A stretch of 64,000 bases of DNA from Halopelagius longus (GTDB lineage: Archaea; Halobacteriota; Halobacteria; Halobacteriales; Haloferacaceae): NCBI RefSeq assembly GCF_900100875.1, contig NZ_FNKQ01000002.1, forward strand, positions 620,001-684,000, read 5' to 3'. Both the position numbers and the translations under genes were made by a program. Below are positions 43,164 through 52,035 of this stretch, piece by piece (position 1 is the stretch's first letter; every line of letters begins with the position of its first letter). The notes beneath the pieces are model-generated. The model was given only the letters and a program-made list of their open reading frames with translations. It was not told the DNA's origin and did not search any database.

Positions 43164-43261
43164 GCGCCGCCGTTCTGTCGTCACGCCGATTACAGGACCC
43201 GTCCCTCTCGTTTTTGGCAGTTTCTCCCGTGAGTTCACAGTCTCCGCCCGGACGCACAGAT

Positions 43262-43281
43262 TTATTTTTAGAGGTGTCTAA
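43262..43281 (+). promoter_or_regulatory. TATA box with overlapping palindromic operator
   Basis: The TATA-like tttattttta (43261-43270) precedes the perfect inverted repeat TTAGA-GGTG-TCTAA (43268-43281). The layout matches the operators of metal-dependent DtxR/MntR-like repressors in general (a palindrome blocking the TATA box), and the regulated gene is a probable metal transporter. The predicted transcript starts near 43293-43296. Confidence 0.6.
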
Positions 43282-43295
43282 TCCTTTAGTGAGAC

Positions 43296-43361
43296 ATGGA
43301 CAACATTTCTCCGCGGCGGACGCGAACGCCGCGGCGCGGCGCGGGTGATTCGGATGGCTGA
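43296..43361 (+). CDS. Short leader ORF overlapping the transporter start
   Basis: An ATG at 43296 opens 21 codons (MDNISPRRTRTPRRGAGDSD, then G) and stops at TGA 43359-43361, inside the sequence ATGGCTGA that also holds the transporter ATG (43354). The ATG lies 26-35 bases after the TATA box, so a leaderless mRNA would begin with this ORF. This suggests translation of the transporter by coupling. It may equally be a short chance frame. Confidence 0.4.
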   Translation: MDNISPRRTRTPRRGAGDSDG

Positions 43362-44613
43362 ACTGTTCGATATCTTCGCGGCGTCCGTCCGCGACGGGTT
43401 CGTGCAGGTGAGCGCGTTCGTCGCCGTGACGGTTCTCCTCTTCAGTTACGTGCAGTACCGAACGGACGGGAGACTCGTCCGTCGGTTAGAGGAGAACCGC
43501 CGCGCCGGACCGCTGGTCGGCGCGCTGATGGGACTGACGCCGGGGTGCGGCGGCGCTATCGTGATGATGCCGCTGTACGTCCGCGGCACCGTCTCGTTCG
43601 GCACCGTCGTGGCGACGCTCGTCGCCACCACGGGCGACTCGGCGTTCGTCCTGTTGGCGCTCGCCCCGAAGGCGGCGCTGTACGCCTACGGTATCGCCCT
43701 CGTCGCCGCCGTCACCTTCGGCTACGCCATCGACCGGTTCGGATTCGGCGTCGGGCGCGTGGACGCCGCGGTGGCGAGCCTCCGGCCCGCCGTCTCGGAC
43801 GGCGGCAGCGCGAGACGCAGTCTCACGGGCGGTCGGACGCAGTCCGGCGATACGGCGGCCCCCGCCGTCGGTAACCAAGTCCACCACTACGACGAAATCG
43901 ACGGGTGCACCGTCGAGGGACCGACGCGCGACTCGTCGCTCGGGCGGCGCGTCTCCCGACTCGCACTCGGCGCGTGGTGGGTCGCCGCCGCCGTCGCCCT
44001 CGTCGTCGGCGTCCTCTACTTGCTCCGCGGCGCGCCGGAGGTTCCGCTGACGCTCGGCGGTTCGTACGCTGGCGTCTTCACCGCCGTCGGCGTCGCGGGG
44101 ACCGCGCTGTCGGCGTTCCTCTACGTCGTCGGCCGGCGCTACGTCGGCCACGGGCGCGTCGGCGAGGGCGAGGACTCCTTCGAGAGCGCCGCCGAGACGC
44201 TCACGCACGCGGCGATGGAGACGTCGTTCGTCACCGTCTGGGTCGTCGCCGCCTACCTCGTCTACGAGTACGCCGTCGTCTTCTCGGGCGTCGATATCGC
44301 CTCCGTCGCCGCCGCCGCGGGGATTCTCGCCCCGATAGGCGGCGCGGCCCTCGGACTCATCCCCGGCTGCGGCCCGCAAATCGTCCTCTCTGCGGCCTAC
44401 GCGGAGGGCGCTATCCCCTTCTCGGCGCTCGTTGCCAACGCCATCAGTCAGGACGGCGACGCCCTCTTTCCGCTCATCGCCATCGACAAGACGGCCGCAG
44501 TCGTCGCGAGCATCTACACCACGGTGCCCGCACTCGCCGTCGGCGTCGTACTCCACCTGACGTGGACCGCCGTGTTCGGGCTCCCGCAGTTCGGCTTCGG
44601 CGTCATCGGCTGA
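43354..44613 (+). CDS. Duplicated-fold membrane transporter (putative Mn/organic-arsenic-type, ArsP_2-like)
   Basis: This is a 419-residue membrane protein with about ten helices in two homologous halves. Each half has a PGCG motif: GLTPGCGGAIVMMPLY (about residues 56-71) and GLIPGCGPQIVLSAAY (about 333-348), each followed about 20 residues later by GDSAF or GDALF. The two halves are joined by a polar loop with possible metal ligands (QVHHYDEIDGC). I recall this as the family annotated putative manganese transporter (ArsP_2/DUF2899). Substrate unproven. The operator palindrome upstream supports metal-responsive control. An alternative GTG start is at 43345. Confidence 0.8.
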   Translation: MAELFDIFAASVRDGFVQVSAFVAVTVLLFSYVQYRTDGRLVRRLEENRRAGPLVGALMGLTPGCGGAIVMMPLYVRGTVSFGTVVATLVATTGDSAFVLLALAPKAALYAYGIALVAAVTFGYAIDRFGFGVGRVDAAVASLRPAVSDGGSARRSLTGGRTQSGDTAAPAVGNQVHHYDEIDGCTVEGPTRDSSLGRRVSRLALGAWWVAAAVALVVGVLYLLRGAPEVPLTLGGSYAGVFTAVGVAGTALSAFLYVVGRRYVGHGRVGEGEDSFESAAETLTHAAMETSFVTVWVVAAYLVYEYAVVFSGVDIASVAAAAGILAPIGGAALGLIPGCGPQIVLSAAYAEGAIPFSALVANAISQDGDALFPLIAIDKTAAVVASIYTTVPALAVGVVLHLTWTAVFGLPQFGFGVIG

Positions 44614-44682
44614 CGGCGGGCGACCCGCGGCGCACGGAAGACGTATCTGTTCGCGCGCCGTCAGTTCTTCCGAGGAATCACC

Positions 44683-44973
44683 GTGTCCGAGAACGCCGAA
44701 TCCGCCGAGACGGAGCGGGTATGGCTCGTCGAACGGACGTACTCCGACGACGAACAGAACATCATCATCCTCGTGTACGCGACGCCCGACGGGTCGAAGT
44801 ACCTCAGGAAGGAGCGGTCGCTGACGAGTTTCGGCGACGTGCGCGACACGACGGCGGCGATAGAGGCGAAGCCCGGAAGCCTCGGCACCGTAGACGACCC
44901 GGAGCAACGCGAGCAGTACGCCGCGGAAGTCGAGCGAACCCGCGAACAGTACGGCCCCGACGACCTGATTTGA
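44683..44973 (+). CDS. Small acidic haloarchaeal protein
   Basis: This is a 96-residue protein: ERVWLVERTYSDDEQNIIIL, VYATPDGSKYLRKERSLTSF and a helical acidic end (QREQYAAEVERTREQYGPDD). A short beta-rich core plus helix, no Cys, no motif. GTG start at 44683. Unrecognised family. Confidence 0.65.
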   Translation: MSENAESAETERVWLVERTYSDDEQNIIILVYATPDGSKYLRKERSLTSFGDVRDTTAAIEAKPGSLGTVDDPEQREQYAAEVERTREQYGPDDLI

Positions 44974-45074
44974 TCGCCTCGGCGCGCCCGCTCGCTCACC
45001 TTTCGAACTGTACACTTGAACAATAATCCGTTGACAATTATCAAAGACCGTGACCGAGAACTGCCCTCACGGTC

Positions 45075-45104
45075 CATGTGATAAAGAACATGCCCGGATT
45101 TATG
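45075..45104 (+). promoter_or_regulatory. Palindromic operator and TATA box upstream of the acyl-CoA synthetase operon
   Basis: The inverted repeat CATGT-N8-ACATG (45075-45092) abuts a TATA-like gatttatg (45097-45104) that is 26-33 bases before the ATG at 45130. The palindrome occupies the BRE/activator position. A second, imperfect palindrome ttgacaattatcaa lies at 45031-45044. Confidence 0.5.
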
Positions 45105-45129
45105 CGGTGAGGGTGAGTACCGTCGTGCG

Positions 45130-47223
45130 ATGGGAGAGTTATCTGAGTTGTTCGTGCCCGAGCGAATCGCCGTGGTGGGTGCGACAGAGCGCGAAGGCTC
45201 CGTCGGTCGCGCCATCATGGAGAACCTCGTGGACGACTTCGACGGGGAGGTCGTCCCCGTCAACCCGAAGTACGACGAGGTTTTCGGTCTCCCGGCGGTT
45301 TCGGGCGTCGGCGACGCCGAGGCGGACCTCGCCGTCGTCGTCGTCCCGCCGCACATCGCGGTGGACGTCGTCGAGAACGCCGGCGAGGCGGGCGTCTCGA
45401 ACGTCGTCGTCATCACCGCCGGGTTCGGCGAGACGGGGACGGAGGGCGCGACGCGGGAGCAGGAACTGACCGCCGTCGCCGAGGAGTACGACATGAACCT
45501 CGTCGGCCCGAACAGCCTCGGCATCATGTCCACGCCGAACGGCATGAACGCCACGTTCGGCCCCGAGAACGCCACGTCGGGGTCGATGTCGTTCATGAGC
45601 CAGTCGGGCGCGTTCATCACCGCGGTGCTCGACTGGGCCAACGACCAGGGAATCGGCTTCAAAGACGTCGTCTCCTTGGGTAACAAGGCCGTCTTGGACG
45701 AGGCGGACTTCGTCGATACGTGGGGCGACGACGAGGACACCGACGTCATCATCGGCTACCTCGAAGGCATCGACGCCGGACGGGCGTTCATCGACACCGC
45801 GCGCGAAGTCACGAGCGACACGCCGATCGTCCTCGTGAAGTCCGGCCGGACGGACGCCGGCGCGCAGGCCGCCTCCAGTCACACGGGCACCATCGCGGGG
45901 TCCGACGAGGCGTACGAGGCGGGCCTCGAACAGGCGGGCGTCATCCGCGCGGAGTCCGTCCAAGAACTGTTCGACGCCGCGCGCGTCCTCGAAAACCAGC
46001 CGCTCCCCGAGAACGACGACATCGCCGTCATCACGAACGCCGGCGGTCCCGGCGTGATGACCACCGACGCCGTCGGCGACTCCCGCCTCTCGATGGCGGA
46101 GTTCACCGACGAGACGCTCGATACGTTCTCTGAGACGCTCCCCGAAGAGGGGAACATCTTCAACCCCGTCGACATCGTCGGCGACGCCGACAACGAGCGG
46201 TTCCGCGAGGCTCTCGACGTGGCCCTCGCCGACGAGAACGTCGGGGCGGCCCTCGTCCTCAGTTGTCCGACGGCCGTCCTCGACTACGGGCAACTCGCCG
46301 AGGACACCGTCGAACTGCAGGAGAAACACGACAAACCCGTCGCGGCCTGCTTCATGGGCGGAGAACGCGTCGAATCCGCCGCCGAGGTGCTCACCGACGC
46401 CGGCATCCCCAACTACTTCGACCCGGCCCGCGCCGTCGGCGGCCTCGACGCCCTCTCGCGGTTCCGCGACATCAGCCGACGCGAGTACGACGACCCCGTC
46501 GAGTTCGACGTGGACCGAGAGCGCGCCCGCGAGATTCTCGAGAGCGTGAAGGGCCGCGACGACACCCGCCTCGGCGTCGAGGCGATGGACCTCTTGGACG
46601 CCTACGGCATCGAGACGCCGGAGGGCGACATCGTGGACGCGCCCGCCGACGCCCTCGAAGTCGCAGAGGGGATAGAGGGCGACGTGGTGATGAAGATAGT
46701 CAGCCCCGACATCCTCCACAAGTCCGACATCGGCGGCGTCAAAGTCGGCGTCGCAGACGAGGAGGTGTACGACGCCTACGAGGACCTCGTCACGCGGGCG
46801 CGGAACTACCAGCCCGACGCCAACATCATCGGCGTGCAGGTCCAAGAGATGGTGGACTTAGACAGCGGCGTCGAGACCATCGTCGGCATGAACAAGGACC
46901 CGCAGTTCGGACCGTTACTCATGTTCGGTCTCGGCGGCATCTTCGTCGAAGTGCTCGAAGACACGACGTTCCGCGTCGCGCCCGTCTCCGAGTCCGAAGC
47001 CACAGAGATGACCGAAGAGATAGACTCCGCGCCGCTTCTCCGCGGCGCGCGCGGCCGCGACCCCGTGGACGTAGACGGCGTCTCGGAGACCATCCAGTGC
47101 CTCTCGCAACTCGTCACGGACTTCCCGGCCATCCTCGAACTGGACATCAACCCGCTGGTCGCCACGCCCGACGGCGTGCAAGCCGTGGACGTGCGACTCA
47201 CCGTCGACCCCGACCAACTGTAG
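45130..47223 (+). CDS. acd: ADP-forming acyl-CoA synthetase (acetate/acyl-CoA ligase)
   Basis: This is a 697-residue fused alpha-beta enzyme that converts acyl-CoA, ADP and Pi to the acid, CoA and ATP. The CoA-binding domain starts RIAVVGATEREGSVGRAIM (about residues 12-30), and succinyl-CoA synthetase-like domains follow with VGPNSLGIM and MSFMSQSGAF. The phosphorylated His of the alpha part is probably in SSHTGTIAGS (about 249). The ATP-grasp beta part begins at about 460, with DVVMKIVSPDILHKSDIGG (about 517) and the final ELDINPL. In haloarchaea this is the main acetate-forming enzyme. The next gene starts four bases after its stop. Confidence 0.93.
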   Translation: MGELSELFVPERIAVVGATEREGSVGRAIMENLVDDFDGEVVPVNPKYDEVFGLPAVSGVGDAEADLAVVVVPPHIAVDVVENAGEAGVSNVVVITAGFGETGTEGATREQELTAVAEEYDMNLVGPNSLGIMSTPNGMNATFGPENATSGSMSFMSQSGAFITAVLDWANDQGIGFKDVVSLGNKAVLDEADFVDTWGDDEDTDVIIGYLEGIDAGRAFIDTAREVTSDTPIVLVKSGRTDAGAQAASSHTGTIAGSDEAYEAGLEQAGVIRAESVQELFDAARVLENQPLPENDDIAVITNAGGPGVMTTDAVGDSRLSMAEFTDETLDTFSETLPEEGNIFNPVDIVGDADNERFREALDVALADENVGAALVLSCPTAVLDYGQLAEDTVELQEKHDKPVAACFMGGERVESAAEVLTDAGIPNYFDPARAVGGLDALSRFRDISRREYDDPVEFDVDRERAREILESVKGRDDTRLGVEAMDLLDAYGIETPEGDIVDAPADALEVAEGIEGDVVMKIVSPDILHKSDIGGVKVGVADEEVYDAYEDLVTRARNYQPDANIIGVQVQEMVDLDSGVETIVGMNKDPQFGPLLMFGLGGIFVEVLEDTTFRVAPVSESEATEMTEEIDSAPLLRGARGRDPVDVDGVSETIQCLSQLVTDFPAILELDINPLVATPDGVQAVDVRLTVDPDQL

Positions 47224-47227
47224 ACCC

Positions 47228-48313
47228 ATGAACACGCTACTCGTCACCTCGACCCACGAAAGTACCGGCAAGACGGCCGTCACCCTCGCGCTCGGCCAAC
47301 TCGCGAACGAACGCGGCCTCGACGTGGGCTACATGAAGCCCAAGGGCACGCGCCTGCAGTCGAACGTCGGCAAGACGCTCGATCAGGACCCGATGCTGGC
47401 GCGCGAGGTGCTCGACCTCGACGCCGAGATGCACCAGATGGAGCCCGTCGTCTACTCGCCGACGTTCATCGACGGGGCCATCCGCGGACAGGAGGACGGC
47501 GAGGAACTCGGCGAGATAATCGAGGAGTACTTCGGCCAACTCGCGGAGGGGAAAGACCTCATGCTCGTCGAGGGCGGCGGCGTCTGGTCCACCGGCGGCA
47601 TCGTGGACCTGACGGACGTGGACGTGGCCGACCGCCTCGACGCGGGCGTCCTCCTCGTCGCCGACTACCAGAAGACGACCGACTTAGACGACGTCATCGC
47701 CGCCGCAGAGCAGTTCGGCGACCGACTGACGGGCGTCCTCTTCAACGGCGTCACGGACAGCGCCTTCGACGAACTCGAACAGGAGGTCGTCCCCTTCCTC
47801 GAAGGCCGCGACATCCCCGTCCTCGGCGTCGTCCCGCGCGAACAGGAACTCGCGGGCGTCACCGTCGAGGGACTCGCCGACGAACTCGGCGCGAACCTCG
47901 TCACCGGCGGCGAGACGGACGCCTACGTCGAACGCTTCCTCGTCGGCGCGATGGGCGGCGACGCCGCCCTGCGGTACTTCCGCCGCACGAAGGACGCCGC
48001 GGTCATCACCGGCGGCGACCGCTCCGAGATAATCACCGCGGCCCTCGAAGCGCCCGGCGTCAAGACCATCATCCTCACCGGCGGCCACCGGCCCTCCGGC
48101 GCGGTTCTCGGCAAGGCCGAATCGAAGGGCGTGCCGGTGATGATGGTCAACGGCGACACCCTCACCGTCGTGGACCGCGCGGAGGACGTCATCCGTTCGG
48201 GCCGCACCCGCGACGAACGCACGGTGGACCTGATGCGCGACCTGCTCTTCGAACACACCGACGTGGACGCACTCGTCGGCGAAGTCGCCCCCGACGAGGA
48301 CGAAGAGTCCTGA
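47228..48313 (+). CDS. Phosphotransacetylase N-terminal-type protein (P-loop plus DRTGG domain)
   Basis: This is a 361-residue protein. The P-loop domain LLVTSTHESTGKTAVTLALG (about residues 4-23, STGKT) belongs to the BioD/CobB-like AAA_26 family, with VEGGGVWSTGG further on. The C-terminal DRTGG domain begins LVGAMGGDAALRYFRRTKDA (about 238) and includes VITGGDRSEIITAALE. This combination equals the regulatory N-terminal half of long phosphotransacetylases, but the catalytic Pta domain is missing. Being directly downstream of acd, it may regulate or sense acetyl-CoA or nucleotides in acetate metabolism. Confidence 0.85.
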   Translation: MNTLLVTSTHESTGKTAVTLALGQLANERGLDVGYMKPKGTRLQSNVGKTLDQDPMLAREVLDLDAEMHQMEPVVYSPTFIDGAIRGQEDGEELGEIIEEYFGQLAEGKDLMLVEGGGVWSTGGIVDLTDVDVADRLDAGVLLVADYQKTTDLDDVIAAAEQFGDRLTGVLFNGVTDSAFDELEQEVVPFLEGRDIPVLGVVPREQELAGVTVEGLADELGANLVTGGETDAYVERFLVGAMGGDAALRYFRRTKDAAVITGGDRSEIITAALEAPGVKTIILTGGHRPSGAVLGKAESKGVPVMMVNGDTLTVVDRAEDVIRSGRTRDERTVDLMRDLLFEHTDVDALVGEVAPDEDEES

Positions 48314-48649
48314 ACCGGCCCGAATTCCGCTTTTCCGCCGTTCACAGGGGAAGTAGTCGCTCGTTCGCCGACCGACGGGCCGTCGGTCGCCTCTCGTCCG
48401 AGTGACTGGACCGCCATCGCTCTCGGGTAGTCGACTCTCAGCCGTTGGAAGTCACCACGTGTACGGGTGACGCAACCGCGTCACCCGACGAACGATGTTC
48501 CCGGTCGAGACGTTCTTCCGAAAACCGAAACCCACGCCGATCGAACTTTTCGAGGTTATTTTTGCGCCTGGCTGTTGATCCGGGCCCCGCGCACGCGTTC
48601 GCCAACTAGACCCCTAAGCCCCGGTAGATTTATTGTCTCGTCAACTGCC
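48314..48649. other. Gene-free region before the biotin operon
   Basis: These 336 bases separate the acd operon from bioB. They contain two A/T-rich tracts, gaacttttcgaggttattttt (about 48543-48563) and gtagatttattgtc (about 48624-48637). I see no gene in it. The second tract is only 16-24 bases before the bioB ATG; the first would give a leader of about 60 bases. A GTG at 48659 is a possible leaderless start for bioB. Confidence 0.5.
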
Positions 48650-49771
48650 ATGTCTATCGTGGTTTACGAGACGGGAAACGAGACGGTCGACGACGCGGTC
48701 CGGCGGGTTCTCGACGGCGAAACCCTCGATCGGACCGATGGGCTGGCGCTTATCGCCCAACCGCCCGACGCGCTGGCCGCGGGCGCCGACATCGTACGCC
48801 GCCACTACTCGGACGGCACGGTCGACGCCTGCAGTATCGTCAACGCCAAGGCGGGCAATTGCGCCGAAGACTGTGGCTTCTGTGCGCAGTCAACCCATTT
48901 CGACACCGGAATCGACACCTACGGCTTTCTCGGGCCGGAGAAGGTGCTCGAAGCCGCGAAACGAGCCGAGGAGGACGGCGCCCAGCGGTTCGGCATCGTC
49001 GTCGCCGAGAAGGGCGTCTCGAAGGAACACCGGCCCGACGAGTGGGACGAAATCGTCGAGGCCATCCGCCTCGTCCGGGACGAAACCGATGTCGAGGTCG
49101 ACGCCTCACTCGGTCTGCTGACGCAGGAAGAGGCCGACGAACTCGCCGCCGAGGGACTCAACCACTACAATCACAACATCGAGACCTCGCGGCGCTACTT
49201 CCCTGAGATCATCGGGACCCACTCCTTCGAGGACCGCCTCAAGACCCTCCGACGCGCCAAGAATGCGGGCATGGATCTCTGTGCCGGCGTCATTCTCGGC
49301 ATGGGCGAATCGCCGACTGACCGGGTTGATGCCGCCATCGAACTGCAGGATATCGGCGTCTCCTCGCTGCCGGTCAACATCCTCAACCCCGTCGAAGGGA
49401 CCCCCCTGGGCGATGCCGACCACGCTTCCATCTCGAAGACGGAGATCCTCAAGACCATCGCGGTCTACCGCTTCTTGCATCCCGATTCGAGGGTCCGGCT
49501 GACCGGCGGCCGCGAGGTCAACCTCGCGCCCCACGAGCAACATCTCCCGTTCGAGGCCGGGGCGGACGGCCTGCTGACCGGCGACTATCTCACGACGGAA
49601 GGCCAAGACCCCGGCGACGACATCGAGATCGTGCAGCGGGCCGGACTGGAGCCGAACCGCGAGGTCAACGAGTTCGACCCCGCCGAGGTCAAGGAACGGC
49701 ACCACCAGCCGACGCCGGACACCGCCGCCGGCACCGCAACGAGTAACGCGACGAACGAACTGGACGACTGA
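48650..49771 (+). CDS. bioB: Biotin synthase
   Basis: This is a 373-residue radical-SAM enzyme that inserts sulfur into dethiobiotin. The radical-SAM Cys motif is NCAEDCGFCAQSTHFDTGI (about residues 66-84; C-x3-C-x2-C). The family's LNHYNHNIETSRRYFPEI (about 171-188) and CAGVILGMGESPTDRV (about 209-224) follow, then a C-terminal part with LTGGREVNLAPHEQHLPFEA. The last 30 residues are an extension rich in Thr/Ala. It is the first gene of bioB-bioU-bioF-bioD. GATC and GAT codons are more frequent than in flanking genes, pointing to acquisition by transfer. Confidence 0.97.
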   Translation: MSIVVYETGNETVDDAVRRVLDGETLDRTDGLALIAQPPDALAAGADIVRRHYSDGTVDACSIVNAKAGNCAEDCGFCAQSTHFDTGIDTYGFLGPEKVLEAAKRAEEDGAQRFGIVVAEKGVSKEHRPDEWDEIVEAIRLVRDETDVEVDASLGLLTQEEADELAAEGLNHYNHNIETSRRYFPEIIGTHSFEDRLKTLRRAKNAGMDLCAGVILGMGESPTDRVDAAIELQDIGVSSLPVNILNPVEGTPLGDADHASISKTEILKTIAVYRFLHPDSRVRLTGGREVNLAPHEQHLPFEAGADGLLTGDYLTTEGQDPGDDIEIVQRAGLEPNREVNEFDPAEVKERHHQPTPDTAAGTATSNATNELDD

Positions 49772-49802
49772 TCAGCGATTTCGACACACCATCATACCAA
49801 CT

Positions 49803-50831
49803 ATGGACGAGATCAATTTCGCAGTTCTCGGTACCGGAGGTATCGGTCGACGAGCACTCGACTACTCCACACAGAAAGACCATCTCACCCCAGTTGCGGC
49901 CTGTGACCGGCATGGCGTCGCCGTCGACCACGACGGCCTCGACGTGGACGAACTGCTGGCGGCGACGGAAGGAAATATCGCAAACGACGGCGGCACACAG
50001 ACCGTCAAGCAATCGGGTTCGATGAAGGGCGTCGCCGCCTCCGCGCAGGCCGATCCCACCGAAACGCCCATCGACGATATCATCGACGTATCGGACGCCA
50101 TCGACGCCGTACTCATCGCCCTGCCGAACCTCGAGCACGACTTCGTACCGAACGTCGGCGAGCGTTTCGCCGAAGCCGGCTACGAAGGCGTGCTCGTGGA
50201 CGTACTCAAGCGCTCCCGCGTCATCGACATCCTCGACGCGCGCGAGGAGACCTACGAGGATTCGGGCATCACGTTCGTCTGCGGCGCGGGCGCGACCCCC
50301 GGCTTCCTGACGGGAGCGGCCGCACTCGCCGCGCAGTCCTTCGTCGAAATCGAAGAGGTCGAAATCTGGTGGGGCGTCGGCCTCAAATCGGGCTACGAGG
50401 ACAACCGTGGCACCGTCCGCGAGGATATCGCCCACCTCGACGGCTACGACATCGAGACGGCCCGCAACCTCACCGACGAGGAGATCGAGGAGATCGTCGA
50501 GGAACACGATGGCCGCATCGAGTTCAACGATATGGAGCACGCCGATGACGTCCTCCTGGAACGGGCCGGCATCTGTGACGCCGAGGACGTCACCGTCGGC
50601 GGCATCCTCGACGTCCGCTCCGACGAGAAGCCGACGACGACCACCGTCAGCGTTACGGGTCGAACCTTCGACGGTGAGCGCGGGACGAACACGTTCCAAC
50701 TCGACGACGTCACGAGCATGGAAGCCAACGTCAACGGCCCTGCCCTCGGTTACATGAAGGCGGGCGTTCGCCGGAACCGCGCAGGCGAGTACGGCGTCTT
50801 CGGTCCCGCTGATCTGATGCCAGGGTTCTGA
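49803..50831 (+). CDS. bioU: Probable BioU, lysine-donating DAPA synthase (saccharopine dehydrogenase-like)
   Basis: This is a 342-residue oxidoreductase-like protein. The dinucleotide fold is INFAVLGTGGIGRRALDY (about residues 4-21), and the central region holds DAVLIALPNLEHDFVP and VDVLKRSRVIDIL (Lys 136). It sits between bioB and bioF, exactly where the aminotransferase BioA would be expected, and no bioA is present in the operon. BioU, known from cyanobacteria, converts KAPA to DAPA in a single turnover using the amino group of its own lysine. Lys 136 is my candidate donor, by position after the nucleotide domain. An unrelated dehydrogenase is the alternative. Confidence 0.75.
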   Translation: MDEINFAVLGTGGIGRRALDYSTQKDHLTPVAACDRHGVAVDHDGLDVDELLAATEGNIANDGGTQTVKQSGSMKGVAASAQADPTETPIDDIIDVSDAIDAVLIALPNLEHDFVPNVGERFAEAGYEGVLVDVLKRSRVIDILDAREETYEDSGITFVCGAGATPGFLTGAAALAAQSFVEIEEVEIWWGVGLKSGYEDNRGTVREDIAHLDGYDIETARNLTDEEIEEIVEEHDGRIEFNDMEHADDVLLERAGICDAEDVTVGGILDVRSDEKPTTTTVSVTGRTFDGERGTNTFQLDDVTSMEANVNGPALGYMKAGVRRNRAGEYGVFGPADLMPGF

Positions 50832-50835
50832 CGGC

Positions 50836-52035
50836 ATGGACCACCAGCACGCCCACGGCTTCGACCTTCAAACGCGCCTCCGCGAAAGGGAACGGGCCGA
50901 CCTTCGTCGGTCGTTGGACCCCATCGAGGAGGTGTCGGCGCGTGCCCGTGTCGCCGACGACTCCGCAGGCGAGACGCCGTCTTTCGACGAGGAGCGACTC
51001 GTCTTCGCGGCGAACAACTACCTCGGTTTGGCGGGCGACGAGCGCGTCGCAACGGCAGCCGCCGAGGCGGCCCGCGAGGTCGGCACCGGCGCCGGTGCCT
51101 CCCGGCTCGTCGTCGGCGACACGCCCGCCCATCGATCGCTCGAACGGCGACTGGCCGACGAGAAGGACGCCGAGCGCGCGCTGGCCTTCTCGTCGGGCTA
51201 CGCCGCAAACGTCGGGACGATCACCGCGCTGGATCCCGACGTCATCTTCTCCGACGAGTTGAATCATGCCAGCATCGTCGACGGCGCGCGACTCTCGGGC
51301 GCCGACATCGTAATCTATGACCACTGCGATGCGAACGCGCTCACCGAAGCCATGGCCGACCGTGCCGAGATAGCGGAACCCGACGACTCGTGGCTCATCA
51401 TCACCGACTCGGTGTTTTCGATGGACGGCGACGTGGCACCGCTGGACGCTATCTGTGAGGCTGCAACGAACTACGGCGCGTGGACGATGGTCGACGAGGC
51501 CCACGCCACGGGCGTCTACGACGGCGGTATCGTCGGCGAGCGCGGCCTGACCGACCGCGTCGACGTGCAGTTGGGAACGCTCTCGAAGGCGCTCGGGGCA
51601 CAGGGCGGCTTCGTCGCCGGCGACGAGACGCTCGTCGAGCACCTGCTCAACGCCGCCCGGTCGTTCGTCTTCTCGACAGGACTGGCACCGCCGGCGGCAG
51701 CCGCGGCCGAACGCGCACTAGCGTTGGCGTCCGAACGGCGCGATGCCTTAAAAACGAACGTCGAACGCCTCCGTGAGGGCCTCGAAGCGATGGGTTACGA
51801 GGTCTGGGGTGACACCCACATCCTACCCGTCGTGGTCGGCGACCGCGAGGCTGCTCTCGCCCTGGACGACCGCCTGCGCGAGGACGGCATCGTCGCCCCG
51901 GCCATCCGGCCGCCGACGGTCCCCGAGGGCACCAGCCGGATTCGACTGGCACCGCAGGCGACCCACACGGCGGCGGACATCGACCGCTGTCTGGCCGGCT
52001 TCGAGGCCGCCGGCGAGGAGGTGGGTTTGCTGTGA
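50836..52035 (+). CDS. bioF: 8-amino-7-oxononanoate (KAPA) synthase
   Basis: This is a 399-residue PLP enzyme of the alpha-oxoamine synthase family. It joins pimeloyl-CoA/ACP and alanine to make KAPA. Motifs are FAANNYLGLAGDERV (about residues 58-72), SSGYAANVG, FSDELNHASIVDGARL (catalytic His), TMVDEAHATGVYDGG and the PLP-lysine motif GTLSKALGAQGG (about 249-260). It starts four bases after bioU, and its stop overlaps the bioD GTG (GTGA). It supplies the substrate of BioU. Confidence 0.96.
   Translation: MDHQHAHGFDLQTRLRERERADLRRSLDPIEEVSARARVADDSAGETPSFDEERLVFAANNYLGLAGDERVATAAAEAAREVGTGAGASRLVVGDTPAHRSLERRLADEKDAERALAFSSGYAANVGTITALDPDVIFSDELNHASIVDGARLSGADIVIYDHCDANALTEAMADRAEIAEPDDSWLIITDSVFSMDGDVAPLDAICEAATNYGAWTMVDEAHATGVYDGGIVGERGLTDRVDVQLGTLSKALGAQGGFVAGDETLVEHLLNAARSFVFSTGLAPPAAAAAERALALASERRDALKTNVERLREGLEAMGYEVWGDTHILPVVVGDREAALALDDRLREDGIVAPAIRPPTVPEGTSRIRLAPQATHTAADIDRCLAGFEAAGEEVGLL

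Noticed and set aside
45001-45129. TrmB-like TACT-N7/8-GAGTA site in front of acd
   Set aside because: GAGTAC occurs at about 45115, but the TACT half-site is not at the right distance.
48570-48612. BirA-type operator in front of bioB (GTTG ... CAAC)
   Set aside because: Only four bases match on each side at an arbitrary spacing, too weak to call.
48467-48649. In-frame N-terminal extension of bioB
   Set aside because: The extra 61 codons cover the promoter region, contain TATA-like tracts and do not resemble biotin synthase.
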